A model generated the notes under the pieces. That model was not told the DNA's origin, did no database searches, and was given only the letters and a program-made list of their open reading frames with translations. A stretch of DNA of 64,000 bases from Mycobacterium sp. D16Q13 (GTDB lineage: Bacteria; Actinomycetota; Actinomycetes; Mycobacteriales; Mycobacteriaceae), in NCBI RefSeq assembly GCF_002013375.1, contig NZ_MAEW01000009.1, positions 116,181 through 180,180 on the forward strand, written 5' to 3'. Below, in pieces: positions 42,848 to 51,089 of the stretch (its first letter is position 1; each line of letters starts with the position of its first letter). Both the position numbers and the translations under genes were made by a program.

Positions 42848-44172
42848 CCGATGCGCAGGTAAGACCCTCCGGGACTGGCCACGCCCTGTTCGGCCAGTTC
42901 CGGTCTTTCGATCGTCCCAGCCAGATCCTGATGGTGAACCAATTCGCCATCAACGTCGGCTTCTACATGCTGATGCCGTACCTCGCCGGATACCTTGCCG
43001 GTCCACTGGGTTTGGCGGCGTGGATGGTGGGTCTGGTGCTGGGTGTCCGAAACTTCTCTCAGCAGGGCATGTTTCTGGTCGGCGGCACTCTGGCCGACAG
43101 GTTCGGATACAAGCCACTGATCGTGGCCGGATGTCTCTTGCGCGTCGCCGGATTCCTGATGTTGGTCTTTGTCGGCTCCCTGCCGGCGATATTGATCGCC
43201 TCGGCGGCAACGGGTTTCGCGGGCGCACTCTTCAATCCCGCAGTGCGCGCATACCTGGCGGCGGACTCTGGGGAGCGCCGGGTGCAGGCCTTCGCGGTCT
43301 TCAACGTCTTCTACCAGGCGGGAATCCTCTTCGGGCCGATCATCGGTCTGGCGTTGACAGCCTGGGATTTCAGGATCACCTGCGCCGTCGCCGCAGCGGT
43401 TTTCGCGGTCCTGACGGTGATCCAATTGATGGCCCTGCCACCGAACCGCGCCGAGCAGGACGTGGATCGGCAGCCCGTGCTGGCCGACTGGCGCTCGGTG
43501 GTGTCCAACAAGGCCTTCCTGTTGTTCTCCGGCGCCATGATCGGTTCGTACGTGCTGACGTTCCAGGTGTACCTGGCGCTGCCGCTGCAGGCGGCGCTGC
43601 TGACCAGCGACAAGAAATCCGAAACGGTCTTGGTGACAAGCATCTTCGTGGTCTCCGGGCTGGTGGCCATCGCCGGGCAGGTGCGGCTCACTGGGTGGTT
43701 GTCCGCGCGATTCGGCCCCAGTCGCAGCTTGGTGCTCGGGATGCTGGTCATTGCGGCGGCCTTCGTCCCACTGGCGCTGCTGCCGTCGGCAGCAGCCGGG
43801 TCGGTCCCGGCGATCGTTGCGCTGCTGCTGGCGGCGGCCCTGCTGGCCGTGGGCACCATCGCGACCTTCCCGTTCGAGATGGACACCGTGGTCAGGTTGG
43901 CGCGTAACCGGTTGGTTGCCACTCATTACGGGTTGTACAACACGATCGTCGGTGTCGGCATTCTGGCCGGGAATCTGCTGACCGGCTCGATATTCGGCTA
44001 CAGCCAGCAGCACGGTAAGCCCGCCTTGCTGTGGGTATCGCTCACCGGTATTGGACTGGTGTGCGGGGCGGCATTGTTCGCGCTGCGGCGGGCCGGACTG
44101 CTCGACCGGGGCAGCCAAGCGGCACCGGGTGAGCAGCCCTGCCCTGATCATCAGCTGGCGGCGCGGCGGTAG
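42844..44172 (+). CDS. MFS transporter, Rv0849-like
   Basis: A 442-residue major facilitator with about twelve membrane helices. The loop 2-3 signature appears as [12 protein letters not shown] (about residues 79-90), and the N-terminal half has FNPAVRAYL. The start overlaps the cysK2-like gene (ATGA), so the two are coupled. By order it corresponds to Rv0849 of the M. tuberculosis lpqS operon, a presumed exporter of unknown substrate. Export of a thiol product made by the CysK2-like enzyme is a reasonable guess. It converges on the P-type ATPase gene. Confidence 0.88.
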   Translation: MTDAQVRPSGTGHALFGQFRSFDRPSQILMVNQFAINVGFYMLMPYLAGYLAGPLGLAAWMVGLVLGVRNFSQQGMFLVGGTLADRFGYKPLIVAGCLLRVAGFLMLVFVGSLPAILIASAATGFAGALFNPAVRAYLAADSGERRVQAFAVFNVFYQAGILFGPIIGLALTAWDFRITCAVAAAVFAVLTVIQLMALPPNRAEQDVDRQPVLADWRSVVSNKAFLLFSGAMIGSYVLTFQVYLALPLQAALLTSDKKSETVLVTSIFVVSGLVAIAGQVRLTGWLSARFGPSRSLVLGMLVIAAAFVPLALLPSAAAGSVPAIVALLLAAALLAVGTIATFPFEMDTVVRLARNRLVATHYGLYNTIVGVGILAGNLLTGSIFGYSQQHGKPALLWVSLTGIGLVCGAALFALRRAGLLDRGSQAAPGEQPCPDHQLAARR

Positions 44173-44328
44173 CCCGCAGATGCGCGCGGGCGCACACGAT
44201 GCCGCATATCGGGGCTGCATGCGCTGGGCCTGGACCCGTCCGGGCCGAAAAGCTGTCGGGCCCCATGGGGCGATGCCCCGCGCGCACCTGAACTCGTGGG
44301 CGCCCACAAGCTGTGCCGGGGGCTCGGG

Positions 44329-46470
44329 TCAGGAGTTCAGGATGTGGCGGGCGCTGGTTTGTGGGCGCAGGTCCAGGCGGCGCAGCAGCTGGGAGTTTAG
44401 GGCGACCACCACTGTCGAGAGCGACATCAGGATCGCTCCTGCGCTCATGGGCATGACGAAGCCGATCGGGGCCGCGACCCCAGCGGCCAAGGGCACCGAA
44501 ATGAGGTTGTAGCCGGCGGCCCACCACAGGTTTTGCTTCATCTTGCGGTAGCTGGCGGCGGAGAGCTCGATGACCGAGAGCACCGAGCGGGGATCCGAGC
44601 TGGCCAAGATGACCCCGGCCGAGGCGATGGCCACGTCGGTGCCGGCGCCGATGGCAATACCCACATCGGCTTGAGCCAGGGCCGGGGCATCGTTGACGCC
44701 GTCGCCGACCATCGCCACGGTGTGACCCTCATCTTGCAGCTGGGCTACAGCGGCGGCCTTGTCCTGTGGCCGCACCTGCGCAAAAACGCGGTCCACCCCC
44801 AGACGGCCCGCCACCGTCTCGGCGACCGCGTGGGCATCGCCGGTGATCATCACGACCCTGACCCCGAGCTTGTGCAGGGCGTTGACGGTATCGGCGGACT
44901 CGGGGCGAATATCGTCGGCCAGCCGCAGCGCCGCGGCGACCTGCCCGTCGAGCAGCACATGCAAAATGATGGCGCCTTCGGTGCGCCACTGCTCAGCGAC
45001 CGGCAGCTCGGCGACGTCGTGAGCTGCCAGCAGCGCCGGACCGCCTACCTGCACGCCGGACCCGGCGACGTCGGCGCTCACGCCCAGCGCCGGCTCGGAG
45101 GCGAACCCGCTCGCGGCCGGGATATCCAGGCCGCGTTGTTGTGCGGCGGCCACAATGGCGCGCGCCAGCGGGTGTTCGCTATCGGTTTCAGCGGCCGCGG
45201 CCAGAGCCAGCACCGCCTCGCCGTCACATCCAGGGGCAGCTTCGATCCCGGTCAGCGTCGGGGTGCCCTTGGTCAAGGTGCCGGTTTTATCGAAGAGCAC
45301 CACATCGACGGTGCGCATCTGTTCAAGGGCCAACCGGTCTTTGACCAGAACGCCGCCGCGGGCGGCGCGCTCAGTGGCGATCGAAACCACCAGCGGGATG
45401 GCCAGGCCCAGCGCGTGCGGGCAGGCGATGACCAGCACCGTGATGGCCCGCACCACCGCGGCATCGGGATGCCCCAGCAGCATCCACACCGCCGCAGTGA
45501 TGATGGCCGCACCTAACGCGAACCAGAACAGCCACCCGGCCGCGGTGTCAGCGACCCGCTGAGCCCGCGACGTCGAGGCTTGCGCATCGGCAACTAGCCG
45601 TTGGATACCGGCCAACGCTGTGTCAGCCCCCACAGCACTGACCTGCACCCGCAGCCCAGAATCGGTGGCCACCGTACCGGCGACTACCTGATCACCAACC
45701 TCGCGGCGCACCGGCGCTGACTCGCCGGTCACCATCGACTCGTCCAGGCTGGCACTGCCCTCGACCACCCGGCCATCGGCCGGCACCGACCCGCCGGGGC
45801 GGACCACCACAATGTCGCCAACGTGCAGATCTGCCAGCGGCACGGCCACGACCTGCTGGCCCGCGACCCGCTCGGCGGTATCCGGCAGCAACGCCGCCAG
45901 CGAATCCAGTGCCGAAGTCGTCTGCGCCAACGACCGCATCTCGATCCAGTGCCCGGCAAGCATGATCACCACCAGCAGCGCCAGCTCCCACCAGAAGCTG
46001 AGCTGATGGTCGAGCACCCCAATGCTCGCCCCCCAGGAGGCGGTGAAGGCCACCGTGATAGCCAAACCGATCAGCAGCATCATTCCTGGTGTGCGGCTGC
46101 GAATCTCACTGACCGCCCCGACCAGAAATGGCTTGCCGCCCCACAAATACACCACCGTGCCCAGCACCGGCGACACCCACCGCACCCAGCCGGCGGCGGG
46201 TAACTGATAGCCGATAAGCATCGCGAACATGGGATCGAAAGCCACTACTGGGACCGCGACAACCACCATGATCCAGAACAGTCTGCGGAACTGCCCTACA
46301 TGATCCCCGTGGCCGTGATGGCCCCCCTGCCCTTGGCCGTGATCGGCATGGCCTTCATGATGGCCCGCATGCTGATCGCGCTGGTGTGCGGCCGCGTCGT
46401 GCTCGGCATGCCCGGGTGTGCCGAGCTGGTGTCCCTGATGGTGCCCGGAATGGTTGGCTGCGGTGTCCAC
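44329..46470 (-). CDS. Copper P1B-type ATPase with CPH motif (CopB-like)
   Basis: A P-type metal exporter of about 713 residues. The first 57 residues carry about 16 His and no HMA domain. The ion-binding motif is CPHALGL rather than CPC, typical of the P1B-3/CopB group associated with Cu(II), or Cu(I), export. Other marks are the actuator TGES, the phosphorylation site DKTGTLT, HP in SEHPLARA, and GDGVNDAPAL. I chose GTG 46470 because the copper box at 46483-46497 lies just before it; the longer frame to 46506 would translate the operator. It is probably the main copper pump of the island. Confidence 0.93.
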   Translation of the reverse strand: MDTAANHSGHHQGHQLGTPGHAEHDAAAHQRDQHAGHHEGHADHGQGQGGHHGHGDHVGQFRRLFWIMVVVAVPVVAFDPMFAMLIGYQLPAAGWVRWVSPVLGTVVYLWGGKPFLVGAVSEIRSRTPGMMLLIGLAITVAFTASWGASIGVLDHQLSFWWELALLVVIMLAGHWIEMRSLAQTTSALDSLAALLPDTAERVAGQQVVAVPLADLHVGDIVVVRPGGSVPADGRVVEGSASLDESMVTGESAPVRREVGDQVVAGTVATDSGLRVQVSAVGADTALAGIQRLVADAQASTSRAQRVADTAAGWLFWFALGAAIITAAVWMLLGHPDAAVVRAITVLVIACPHALGLAIPLVVSIATERAARGGVLVKDRLALEQMRTVDVVLFDKTGTLTKGTPTLTGIEAAPGCDGEAVLALAAAAETDSEHPLARAIVAAAQQRGLDIPAASGFASEPALGVSADVAGSGVQVGGPALLAAHDVAELPVAEQWRTEGAIILHVLLDGQVAAALRLADDIRPESADTVNALHKLGVRVVMITGDAHAVAETVAGRLGVDRVFAQVRPQDKAAAVAQLQDEGHTVAMVGDGVNDAPALAQADVGIAIGAGTDVAIASAGVILASSDPRSVLSVIELSAASYRKMKQNLWWAAGYNLISVPLAAGVAAPIGFVMPMSAGAILMSLSTVVVALNSQLLRRLDLRPQTSARHILNS

Positions 46471-46482
46471 CCACCCAACATA

Positions 46483-46497
46483 TACCCCTTGGGGGTA
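46483..46497. promoter_or_regulatory. RicR/CsoR-type copper box 7
   Basis: TACCC-CTTGG-GGGTA, perfect and further extended by ATA/TAT on both sides. It lies 13 bp upstream of the chosen GTG of the CPH-type ATPase. Confidence 0.8.
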
Positions 46498-46602
46498 TAT
46501 CTTCAAGTGTTGCTGACCGCTTTTAGCAAGCGCCGGTGTGCCTGACGGGCTTGCCGTGGTCTGTGTATGCCCGCGGTAGTCGGTGGATCGGCCCTGTCCT
46601 GT

Positions 46603-47547
46603 TCAGGAGCCGCACAGCAGCGCCCCGGCCAGGGACAGCGCCGCGATGAGCGCGGGGCCGGCCGCGATCAGCGCCGCGGCCGTGGCCCACAGCGCCGCGG
46701 CGCGGGCGCGTGCTGCATTCCCTGGTGGTGTGACGAGTCGTTCGGCGCGGCGCAGGACGGCGAGGTTGGCCGCGCCCAGGGCGCCGGCGGGGGCGGTGGC
46801 TGCCAGCTCCCTGAGGCCCGAGAGCAGCGCGCTGCTACCGTGTTGGCGCACGCAGGCATCGTCGGCGCACATTTCCAGCAGCCGTGCTACTTCAGCGGCT
46901 CCCTCTGTGATCAGCCGCACCCGCGGCAGGACGGCGGCCGCAGCACGTAGCGCGCAGACAAGCTGAAGGTGATGCCCGGCCAGGTGGGCACGCTCGTGGG
47001 CCAGGACCGCGGCAAGCTGTCGGTCATCGAGAGCGCCCAGCGCGCCGGTGGTGAGCACGATCGCCGCGGGGCGCCCGGCCACGCAGTAGGCGCCCGGTGT
47101 GGCGGCGTCCACCACCAGTACATCGTCGTCGCCGCTGGCCCGGCCCACGATGCGTACCGCGCGGGCGTGTTCGTGGGCGCGCTTGCGCAGCCCAACAAGG
47201 GCCCGGGCCAGCCGCACCGTCAGCACCGCAGCGGCCGCACCGGTCCCCGTCGCTGCGGCCACCAGCGCAACTTGTGCCGCCACACCGGATTGGCCCACGG
47301 CCATCGCCTGCAGGCGGGTCACACACGCGGCCAATACCAGGGCCGGCGAATCCCAGTGTCGGGCAACGTCGATGCCCATGAGGGCGGTCGCGGCCAGCCA
47401 GGTGGCCAACACACTGGCGATCGCAGCTAGCCACGCCGTGATCGCCAGATGCGGGGCGTGCTCGGCGCAGCGCAGCCGCGACAACACCCGCGGCCCTAAA
47501 ACGGCGACCACGGCGCTGTAGAGCAGCAGACAGACCGCAATGCTCAT
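46603..47547 (-). CDS. M56 family membrane metalloprotease (BlaR1/MecR1-type sensor without penicillin-binding domain)
   Basis: A 314-residue membrane zinc protease. Several N-terminal hydrophobic helices precede the catalytic HERAH at residues 184-188 and a downstream helical region, and a final membrane segment ends the protein. In BlaR1 an external penicillin-binding domain activates the protease to cut the BlaI repressor; here that domain is missing, so another signal must act. The gene overlaps the upstream BlaI-type gene (ATGA), so the pair is one unit. The copper setting suggests metal or envelope stress as signal. Confidence 0.9.
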   Translation of the reverse strand: MSIAVCLLLYSAVVAVLGPRVLSRLRCAEHAPHLAITAWLAAIASVLATWLAATALMGIDVARHWDSPALVLAACVTRLQAMAVGQSGVAAQVALVAAATGTGAAAAVLTVRLARALVGLRKRAHEHARAVRIVGRASGDDDVLVVDAATPGAYCVAGRPAAIVLTTGALGALDDRQLAAVLAHERAHLAGHHLQLVCALRAAAAVLPRVRLITEGAAEVARLLEMCADDACVRQHGSSALLSGLRELAATAPAGALGAANLAVLRRAERLVTPPGNAARARAAALWATAAALIAAGPALIAALSLAGALLCGS

Positions 47548-47966
47548 CGGGGGCGCGGCCGGGTGGCGGGACGGGGCAGCAGCGCGGCCAGCCGCGCGGA
47601 CTCCTCAGCGCTGATCTGTTCCAGGAAATGGGTCAGCACTAACTCAGCGCGGCCGCCGCCGGTGAGTGCTTCACGCATGAGCCGGGCGCTGTGCTGCTCA
47701 CGGGTCAACGTGGCCCAATACCGGTATGCCTTACCGTCGCGCTCGCGGGCCAGCCAGCCCTTGGTGTGCAGGTTGTCCATCGTGGACATCACCGTGGTGT
47801 ACGCGATGTCACGCTCGGCGGCCAGCTCCTCAAAAACCTCCCGCACCGTGGTGCAGCTGTCATCGCCGCGGCCCCAGACACGGTCCATCACCACAGCTTC
47901 CAGATCACCGAACCCTCGGCTACTCAATCTCGGCCTCTCCCACACCACCCGGGGCGCCACCGGCAC
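47544..47966 (-). CDS. BlaI/MecI/CopY family repressor
   Basis: A 140-residue winged-helix repressor. The DNA-binding domain spans about residues 18-85 (LEAVVMDRVW, TTVREVFEEL, IAYTTVMSTMDNLHTKGWL, RYWATLT), followed by a dimerisation helix with the protease-sensitive region (ALTGGGRAELVLTHFLEQ). The CopY CxCxxxxCxC metal hook is absent, so it is of the BlaI type and relies on the M56 protease encoded next to it. A perfect 13-bp inverted repeat stands just before the start and is the likely autoregulatory site. Confidence 0.9.
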   Translation of the reverse strand: MPVAPRVVWERPRLSSRGFGDLEAVVMDRVWGRGDDSCTTVREVFEELAAERDIAYTTVMSTMDNLHTKGWLARERDGKAYRYWATLTREQHSARLMREALTGGGRAELVLTHFLEQISAEESARLAALLPRPATRPRPR

Positions 47967-47978
47967 CTAAATTTACGT

Positions 47979-48013
47979 CGTACTATTTACGTTCTACGTA
48001 CGTAAATAGTACG
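47979..48013. promoter_or_regulatory. BlaI-type operator upstream of the blaI-M56 operon
   Basis: CGTACTATTTACG, a nine-base spacer, and CGTAAATAGTACG form a perfect 13-bp inverted repeat 12 bp upstream of the repressor start. The TACTA/TAGTA ends recall BlaI/MecI sites. Confidence 0.8.
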
Positions 48014-48024
48014 TCGCTGCGGTC

Positions 48025-48738
48025 CTAGGTGCCCTCGGGAAACCGATACGTGGCGGGGATCGACTCATCCGGGTGCGGCAGGCCGTACACGATGGCGATC
48101 TCATCGTGGTCGGCCACGATGACCGCGGCGGGGTTGCCCGGCCGGATCAGCCCGTTGACCACAACGCGCAGCTGCTTTCCGGCCCCGACGTACAGGCCGC
48201 CGAGATGATCGGCCGCCAAGCTGAGCTGCCATTCGCTGAACAACTCCCCGAGGCTGAACTGGCGGGACACCGGCGACTCGATATGGACCACACCACTGTT
48301 GTCGTGCGTGTGCAGAGCGCTCATCGTGCCCCGGCGGGTATCGACCCCGATGTCAGCCGGCACCGGCACCGGCAGGCCATCGACCACCACATCAAGGTGG
48401 GCATGCATGTGTTGCACAATGCCTTCCATGCGGGCCATCGGCAGCCCCGCCGCCTGAGCCGCCGCGGAAGCATCGGCAGGCGCAGGCCACGGCGGCAGCA
48501 CCTGGGCGCCCACTGCCACGGTCGCCGGTGGATGGTCCAAGCCCGTTACCGGATCAGGGGCGGCACGCTGCCCGGCCCGCGAGGTCACCGTCGCGGCGAT
48601 AACTACCGCCGCGAATACCGACACCACCGCCACACCTACACCCCAGACCCAACGCCCACTGACGTCTGCCCGCAAATCTGGCATCGCGGTGCCCGCGCCG
48701 CGCCACCGGACAGCACGCGTTTTTCTCCCCAGAGCCAT
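48025..48738 (-). CDS. Membrane-anchored HxHxH protein, unknown function
   Basis: A 237-residue protein with one N-terminal membrane helix (WVWGVGVAVVSVFAAVVIAA). The external part has QHMHAHLDVVVDGLPVPVPA, then SALHTHDNSGVVHIESP and SLGELFSEWQLSL, a pattern I have seen in several actinobacterial membrane proteins with no known function. The conserved His (HMHAH, HTHD, HIE) could bind copper or zinc. ATG 48684 is an alternative start. It belongs to a minus-strand run with the 56-residue protein and the MPT63-like gene behind the BlaI-type site at 49838-49863. Confidence 0.75.
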   Translation of the reverse strand: MALGRKTRAVRWRGAGTAMPDLRADVSGRWVWGVGVAVVSVFAAVVIAATVTSRAGQRAAPDPVTGLDHPPATVAVGAQVLPPWPAPADASAAAQAAGLPMARMEGIVQHMHAHLDVVVDGLPVPVPADIGVDTRRGTMSALHTHDNSGVVHIESPVSRQFSLGELFSEWQLSLAADHLGGLYVGAGKQLRVVVNGLIRPGNPAAVIVADHDEIAIVYGLPHPDESIPATYRFPEGT

Positions 48739-48853
48739 AGAACAACTTTCCGTTCACTAGATTCACTAGACGGGGCCCCGACCCCACGCCCGGATGCACC
48801 GACGCACCCGCTGGCACGGACGAAACGGGGCGCCACCGCGCTCACCACGCCCA

Positions 48854-49024
48854 CTACTGGGTGCGCTCACGCAGTGACCTGAGTTCGTCGAGCTCGGCGC
48901 GCAATGCCTGCAGCTCCGATGGCGCCGCACCCTTGGCGCCATCGCCGCCCATCATCGTCCACATCATGGCGCCCATCACCAGCGGACAGACCAGTACCGC
49001 CGCCGCCGTCAGTATGTAGGTCAT
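48854..49024 (-). CDS. Small membrane protein with coiled-coil tail
   Basis: A 56-residue protein. The N-terminal half is one membrane helix with Met-rich end (LVCPLVMGAMMWTMMGGDG), and the C-terminal half is a short amphipathic helix (SELQALRAELDELRSLRE). Small proteins of this build are common in copper and mercury gene clusters of actinobacteria. It lies 89 bp downstream of the MPT63-like gene and 115 bp upstream of the HxHxH gene, same strand. Function unknown. Confidence 0.7.
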   Translation of the reverse strand: MTYILTAAAVLVCPLVMGAMMWTMMGGDGAKGAAPSELQALRAELDELRSLRERTQ

Positions 49025-49113
49025 CGCACTCCTGTCCGGGGCAGGCCATATACCTGGAACCGCCGGCCGCATCGCCCTGCCCGCCAGGCGAATTCGCCAC
49101 GAAGAAGCTCCCG

Positions 49114-49716
49114 CTAGGACTTGTCGGCGCAGCAGTCCGGGGCAGGCGCGGGTGCGGACATCTCGGCGCAGCACGGGCAGCCCGCATCCGGCGCGGACTT
49201 CATCGCCGTCATCATGGCTTTCATGGCCGCCTTGTCGCACCACATACCGGCCGGCATCGGGGCGCCACCGGCGCGGTAGGACACCATCGCCGGCGCATCA
49301 CCGGTGACATCGAAGTACACCTTGCCGGTCGCGGCGCGCCCTTGAGCCAAGGTGGCCGCCGGGATGCCATAAGGACTGGCCACCTGCCAGAGCACCGGGT
49401 ACCGCTCGCCGGCCGCCGAAGTCGCCGACAGATCTGGGATGAGGGGAGTCACCGGCCCCGCTGCGGCGTACACCCACGCCGTTGCCTCCCAGAGCTGTCC
49501 GGCCACCGGATAACCCGGTGCCGCATCGGCACTCTGGCGCAGCCCGCTCACGGTCCACTCCTGCACCACGGCGCCATCAGCATCACCGATCCGCTGATGT
49601 GTGCCCATCGCGTGCAAACAGCCTGGTGTAGCCGCCTCAGCTACCGACACGCCACCGACTGCAGCCATCGCCGCCGTCGCCGCAGCACTCATCAACATCC
49701 TTGACAAACCACGCAC
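49114..49716 (-). CDS. MPT63-like secreted protein with Cys/Met-rich tail 2
   Basis: A 200-residue preprotein. GTG 49716 gives a good signal peptide (LMSAAATAAMAAVGGVSVAE) with AAGGGG upstream. The MPT63 (DUF1942) domain is clear: EWTVSGLRQSADAAPGYPV, AGQLWEATAWV, YPVLWQVA and KVYFDVTGDAP. The tail contains MWCDKAAMKAMMTAM, GCPCCAEM and PDCCADKS, six cysteines with many Met. It is a paralogue of 35132-35770 but is set behind a BlaI-type dyad, not a RicR-type box, so the two copies are under different control. Confidence 0.85.
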   Translation of the reverse strand: MRGLSRMLMSAAATAAMAAVGGVSVAEAATPGCLHAMGTHQRIGDADGAVVQEWTVSGLRQSADAAPGYPVAGQLWEATAWVYAAAGPVTPLIPDLSATSAAGERYPVLWQVASPYGIPAATLAQGRAATGKVYFDVTGDAPAMVSYRAGGAPMPAGMWCDKAAMKAMMTAMKSAPDAGCPCCAEMSAPAPAPDCCADKS

Positions 49717-49837
49717 GCGCTTACCCCTTCCGGCCGAAATCCAGTACCACACACCCAAATACCCAAGCGCCCAATACCTCGGCGCCCAGCACCTACGTAC
49801 GCACCGGCGCCGCGCGTTCTGTTGTCCCGACACCGAT

Positions 49838-49863
49838 CTACTATCTACGTACATAGACAGTAG
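49838..49863. promoter_or_regulatory. BlaI-type operator upstream of the MPT63-like operon
   Basis: CTACTATCTACGT followed directly by ACATAGACAGTAG, an imperfect 26-bp dyad (11 of 13 pairs). It shares the CTA(C)TAT and TAGTAG-like ends with the site at 47979-48013 and stands about 120 bp upstream of the GTG at 49716. The rest of 49717-50060 is AT-rich island end without a gene that I can support. Confidence 0.65.
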
Positions 49864-50060
49864 ATCATAGGTTGGTGCTGGCGATGCAGACCATGGCCCA
49901 TCTGGTCGTCGCGAGCGGGCCGCTGAGGCCTCAGGCCCGTACCCGCTATCGGTGGACAACCACGAACTCGGACATCGCCCGCGCACGTCACCCCCCAACG
50001 TTGAATACACAGCTACACAAAATCATGTATCCCACGGTCCCCAAATGATCAATAAAACAC

Positions 50061-51089
50061 CTAGGGAACAATCAGATACACCACCCGAGCAGTTACAGAT
50101 AAAATGGCTGCGGCGAACTGAGAATGGAGTGCGGCGCGGTCAAGGCCGCCCAGAGCGCCGAGCGCCTCCAACCTTGCGGGGACTTCTGCCGGAGCGTTCG
50201 CATGGACGGTTCCCGCACCGCCATCGTGGCCGGTGTTGAGGGCGGTCAGCAGTTCGACCACCTCGGCTCCGCGCACCTCACCGACCACGATGCGGTCGGG
50301 ACGCATGCGCAATGCCTGACGAACCAACTGGCGCAGAGTCACTTCCCCGGCGCCCTCGACGTTGACGGTGCGCGCCGACAGCGTGACCACATGCGGGTGA
50401 CGCGGCGCGAGCTCGGCGGCGTCCTCGGCGCAGATGATGCGTTCTGACGGGTGGACCGCTCCGAGCAGTGCCGAAAGCAAGGTGGTCTTACCTGCGCCTG
50501 TGCCCCCGGTGACAAGAAAGGCCAGCCGGGCGGCAAGCATTCCGCGAAGTAGCGCACCGGCATCCTCCGCAACGGTGCCGTCGGCGATCAGCTGCTCCAA
50601 ACCCTTAACAGTGGGGCGCAATACGCGCAGCGATACACAGGTGCCGCCTACTGCGACGGGCGCCAGCACCGCGTGGATACGCACCACCGAACGGGGCGGA
50701 CCGATGCCCGTCAGCTGTCCGTCAACAAATGGCTGCGCGTCATCGAGGCGTCGTCCAACCGCAAGAGCCAACCGTTGCGCGAGTCTGCGCACGGCAGCCT
50801 CGTCGGCGAATCTCACTGTAGTGAGCCGCAACCCTTGACTGTCATCCACCCAGACCCGATCGGGTGCGGTGACCAAGACATCCGTCGTACCCTCAGCGCA
50901 CAACAGCGGTTCGAGAATGCCTGCACCGGCCAGCTCACTCTGGAGCTCCTTTATGTTGTGTAGCACATCGCTATCGCCCAGTACGCCACCGGATTCAGCG
51001 CGAATCAGGGCCGCCACTGCCGAGGGACGCAGCGTGACATTCTCGGTGGCGAGCCGCTCCCGAACACGGTCGATCAACGATCCGGTCAC
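50061..51089 (-). CDS. tadA: TadA/CpaF pilus ATPase, 3'-truncated by the island
   Basis: A 342-residue open frame carrying most of a secretion ATPase. Walker A is GGTGAGKTTLL, the Asp box and Walker B lie in ERIICAEDAAEL and DRIVVGEVRGAEV, and the conserved His boxes are in TVHANAPAEV. Native sequence runs to SQFAAAI (about 50102) and then enters the island as LSVTARVVYLIVP before a TAG. The missing C-terminal part (VQCVCHIRRFGNIRRLTEI and on) is at 16172-16348. GTG 51089 overlaps the ssd stop (GTGA). The truncated enzyme would lack about 58 residues and is probably non-functional. Confidence 0.9.
   Translation of the reverse strand: MTGSLIDRVRERLATENVTLRPSAVAALIRAESGGVLGDSDVLHNIKELQSELAGAGILEPLLCAEGTTDVLVTAPDRVWVDDSQGLRLTTVRFADEAAVRRLAQRLALAVGRRLDDAQPFVDGQLTGIGPPRSVVRIHAVLAPVAVGGTCVSLRVLRPTVKGLEQLIADGTVAEDAGALLRGMLAARLAFLVTGGTGAGKTTLLSALLGAVHPSERIICAEDAAELAPRHPHVVTLSARTVNVEGAGEVTLRQLVRQALRMRPDRIVVGEVRGAEVVELLTALNTGHDGGAGTVHANAPAEVPARLEALGALGGLDRAALHSQFAAAILSVTARVVYLIVP

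Larger units (their letters stand above)
16349..50101. mobile_element. Tn554-like heavy-metal (copper) island inserted in tadA
   Basis: About 33.7 kb lie between the two halves of a single tadA gene. Both ends are AT-rich and non-coding, unlike the interior. The left end carries two tyrosine recombinases and a DUF6262-like protein in overlapping frames, the layout of Tn554-class transposons, which leave no target duplication and have no inverted repeats. I found no clear direct or inverted repeat joining the ends, which agrees. The cargo is a damaged mercury/cadmium segment and a large copper segment. The exact end bases cannot be fixed without an uninterrupted tadA for comparison; I place them within about 20 bp. 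Confidence 0.85.

Noticed and set aside
42712..44307. A 531-codon open frame antisense to the MFS gene
   Set aside because: Gln/His/Arg-rich low-complexity translation, with no start signal; the MFS protein on the plus strand is clear.
47544..47966. CopY-type copper repressor assignment for the BlaI-family gene
   Set aside because: The CxCxxxxCxC metal hook of CopY is missing; a BlaI-type, protease-relieved repressor fits better.
16320..50130. Direct repeats (attL/attR) or terminal inverted repeats at the island ends
   Set aside because: I compared both ends by eye and found only short, AT-rich, imperfect likeness (TTTTAnCTG-type); not enough to claim repeats.
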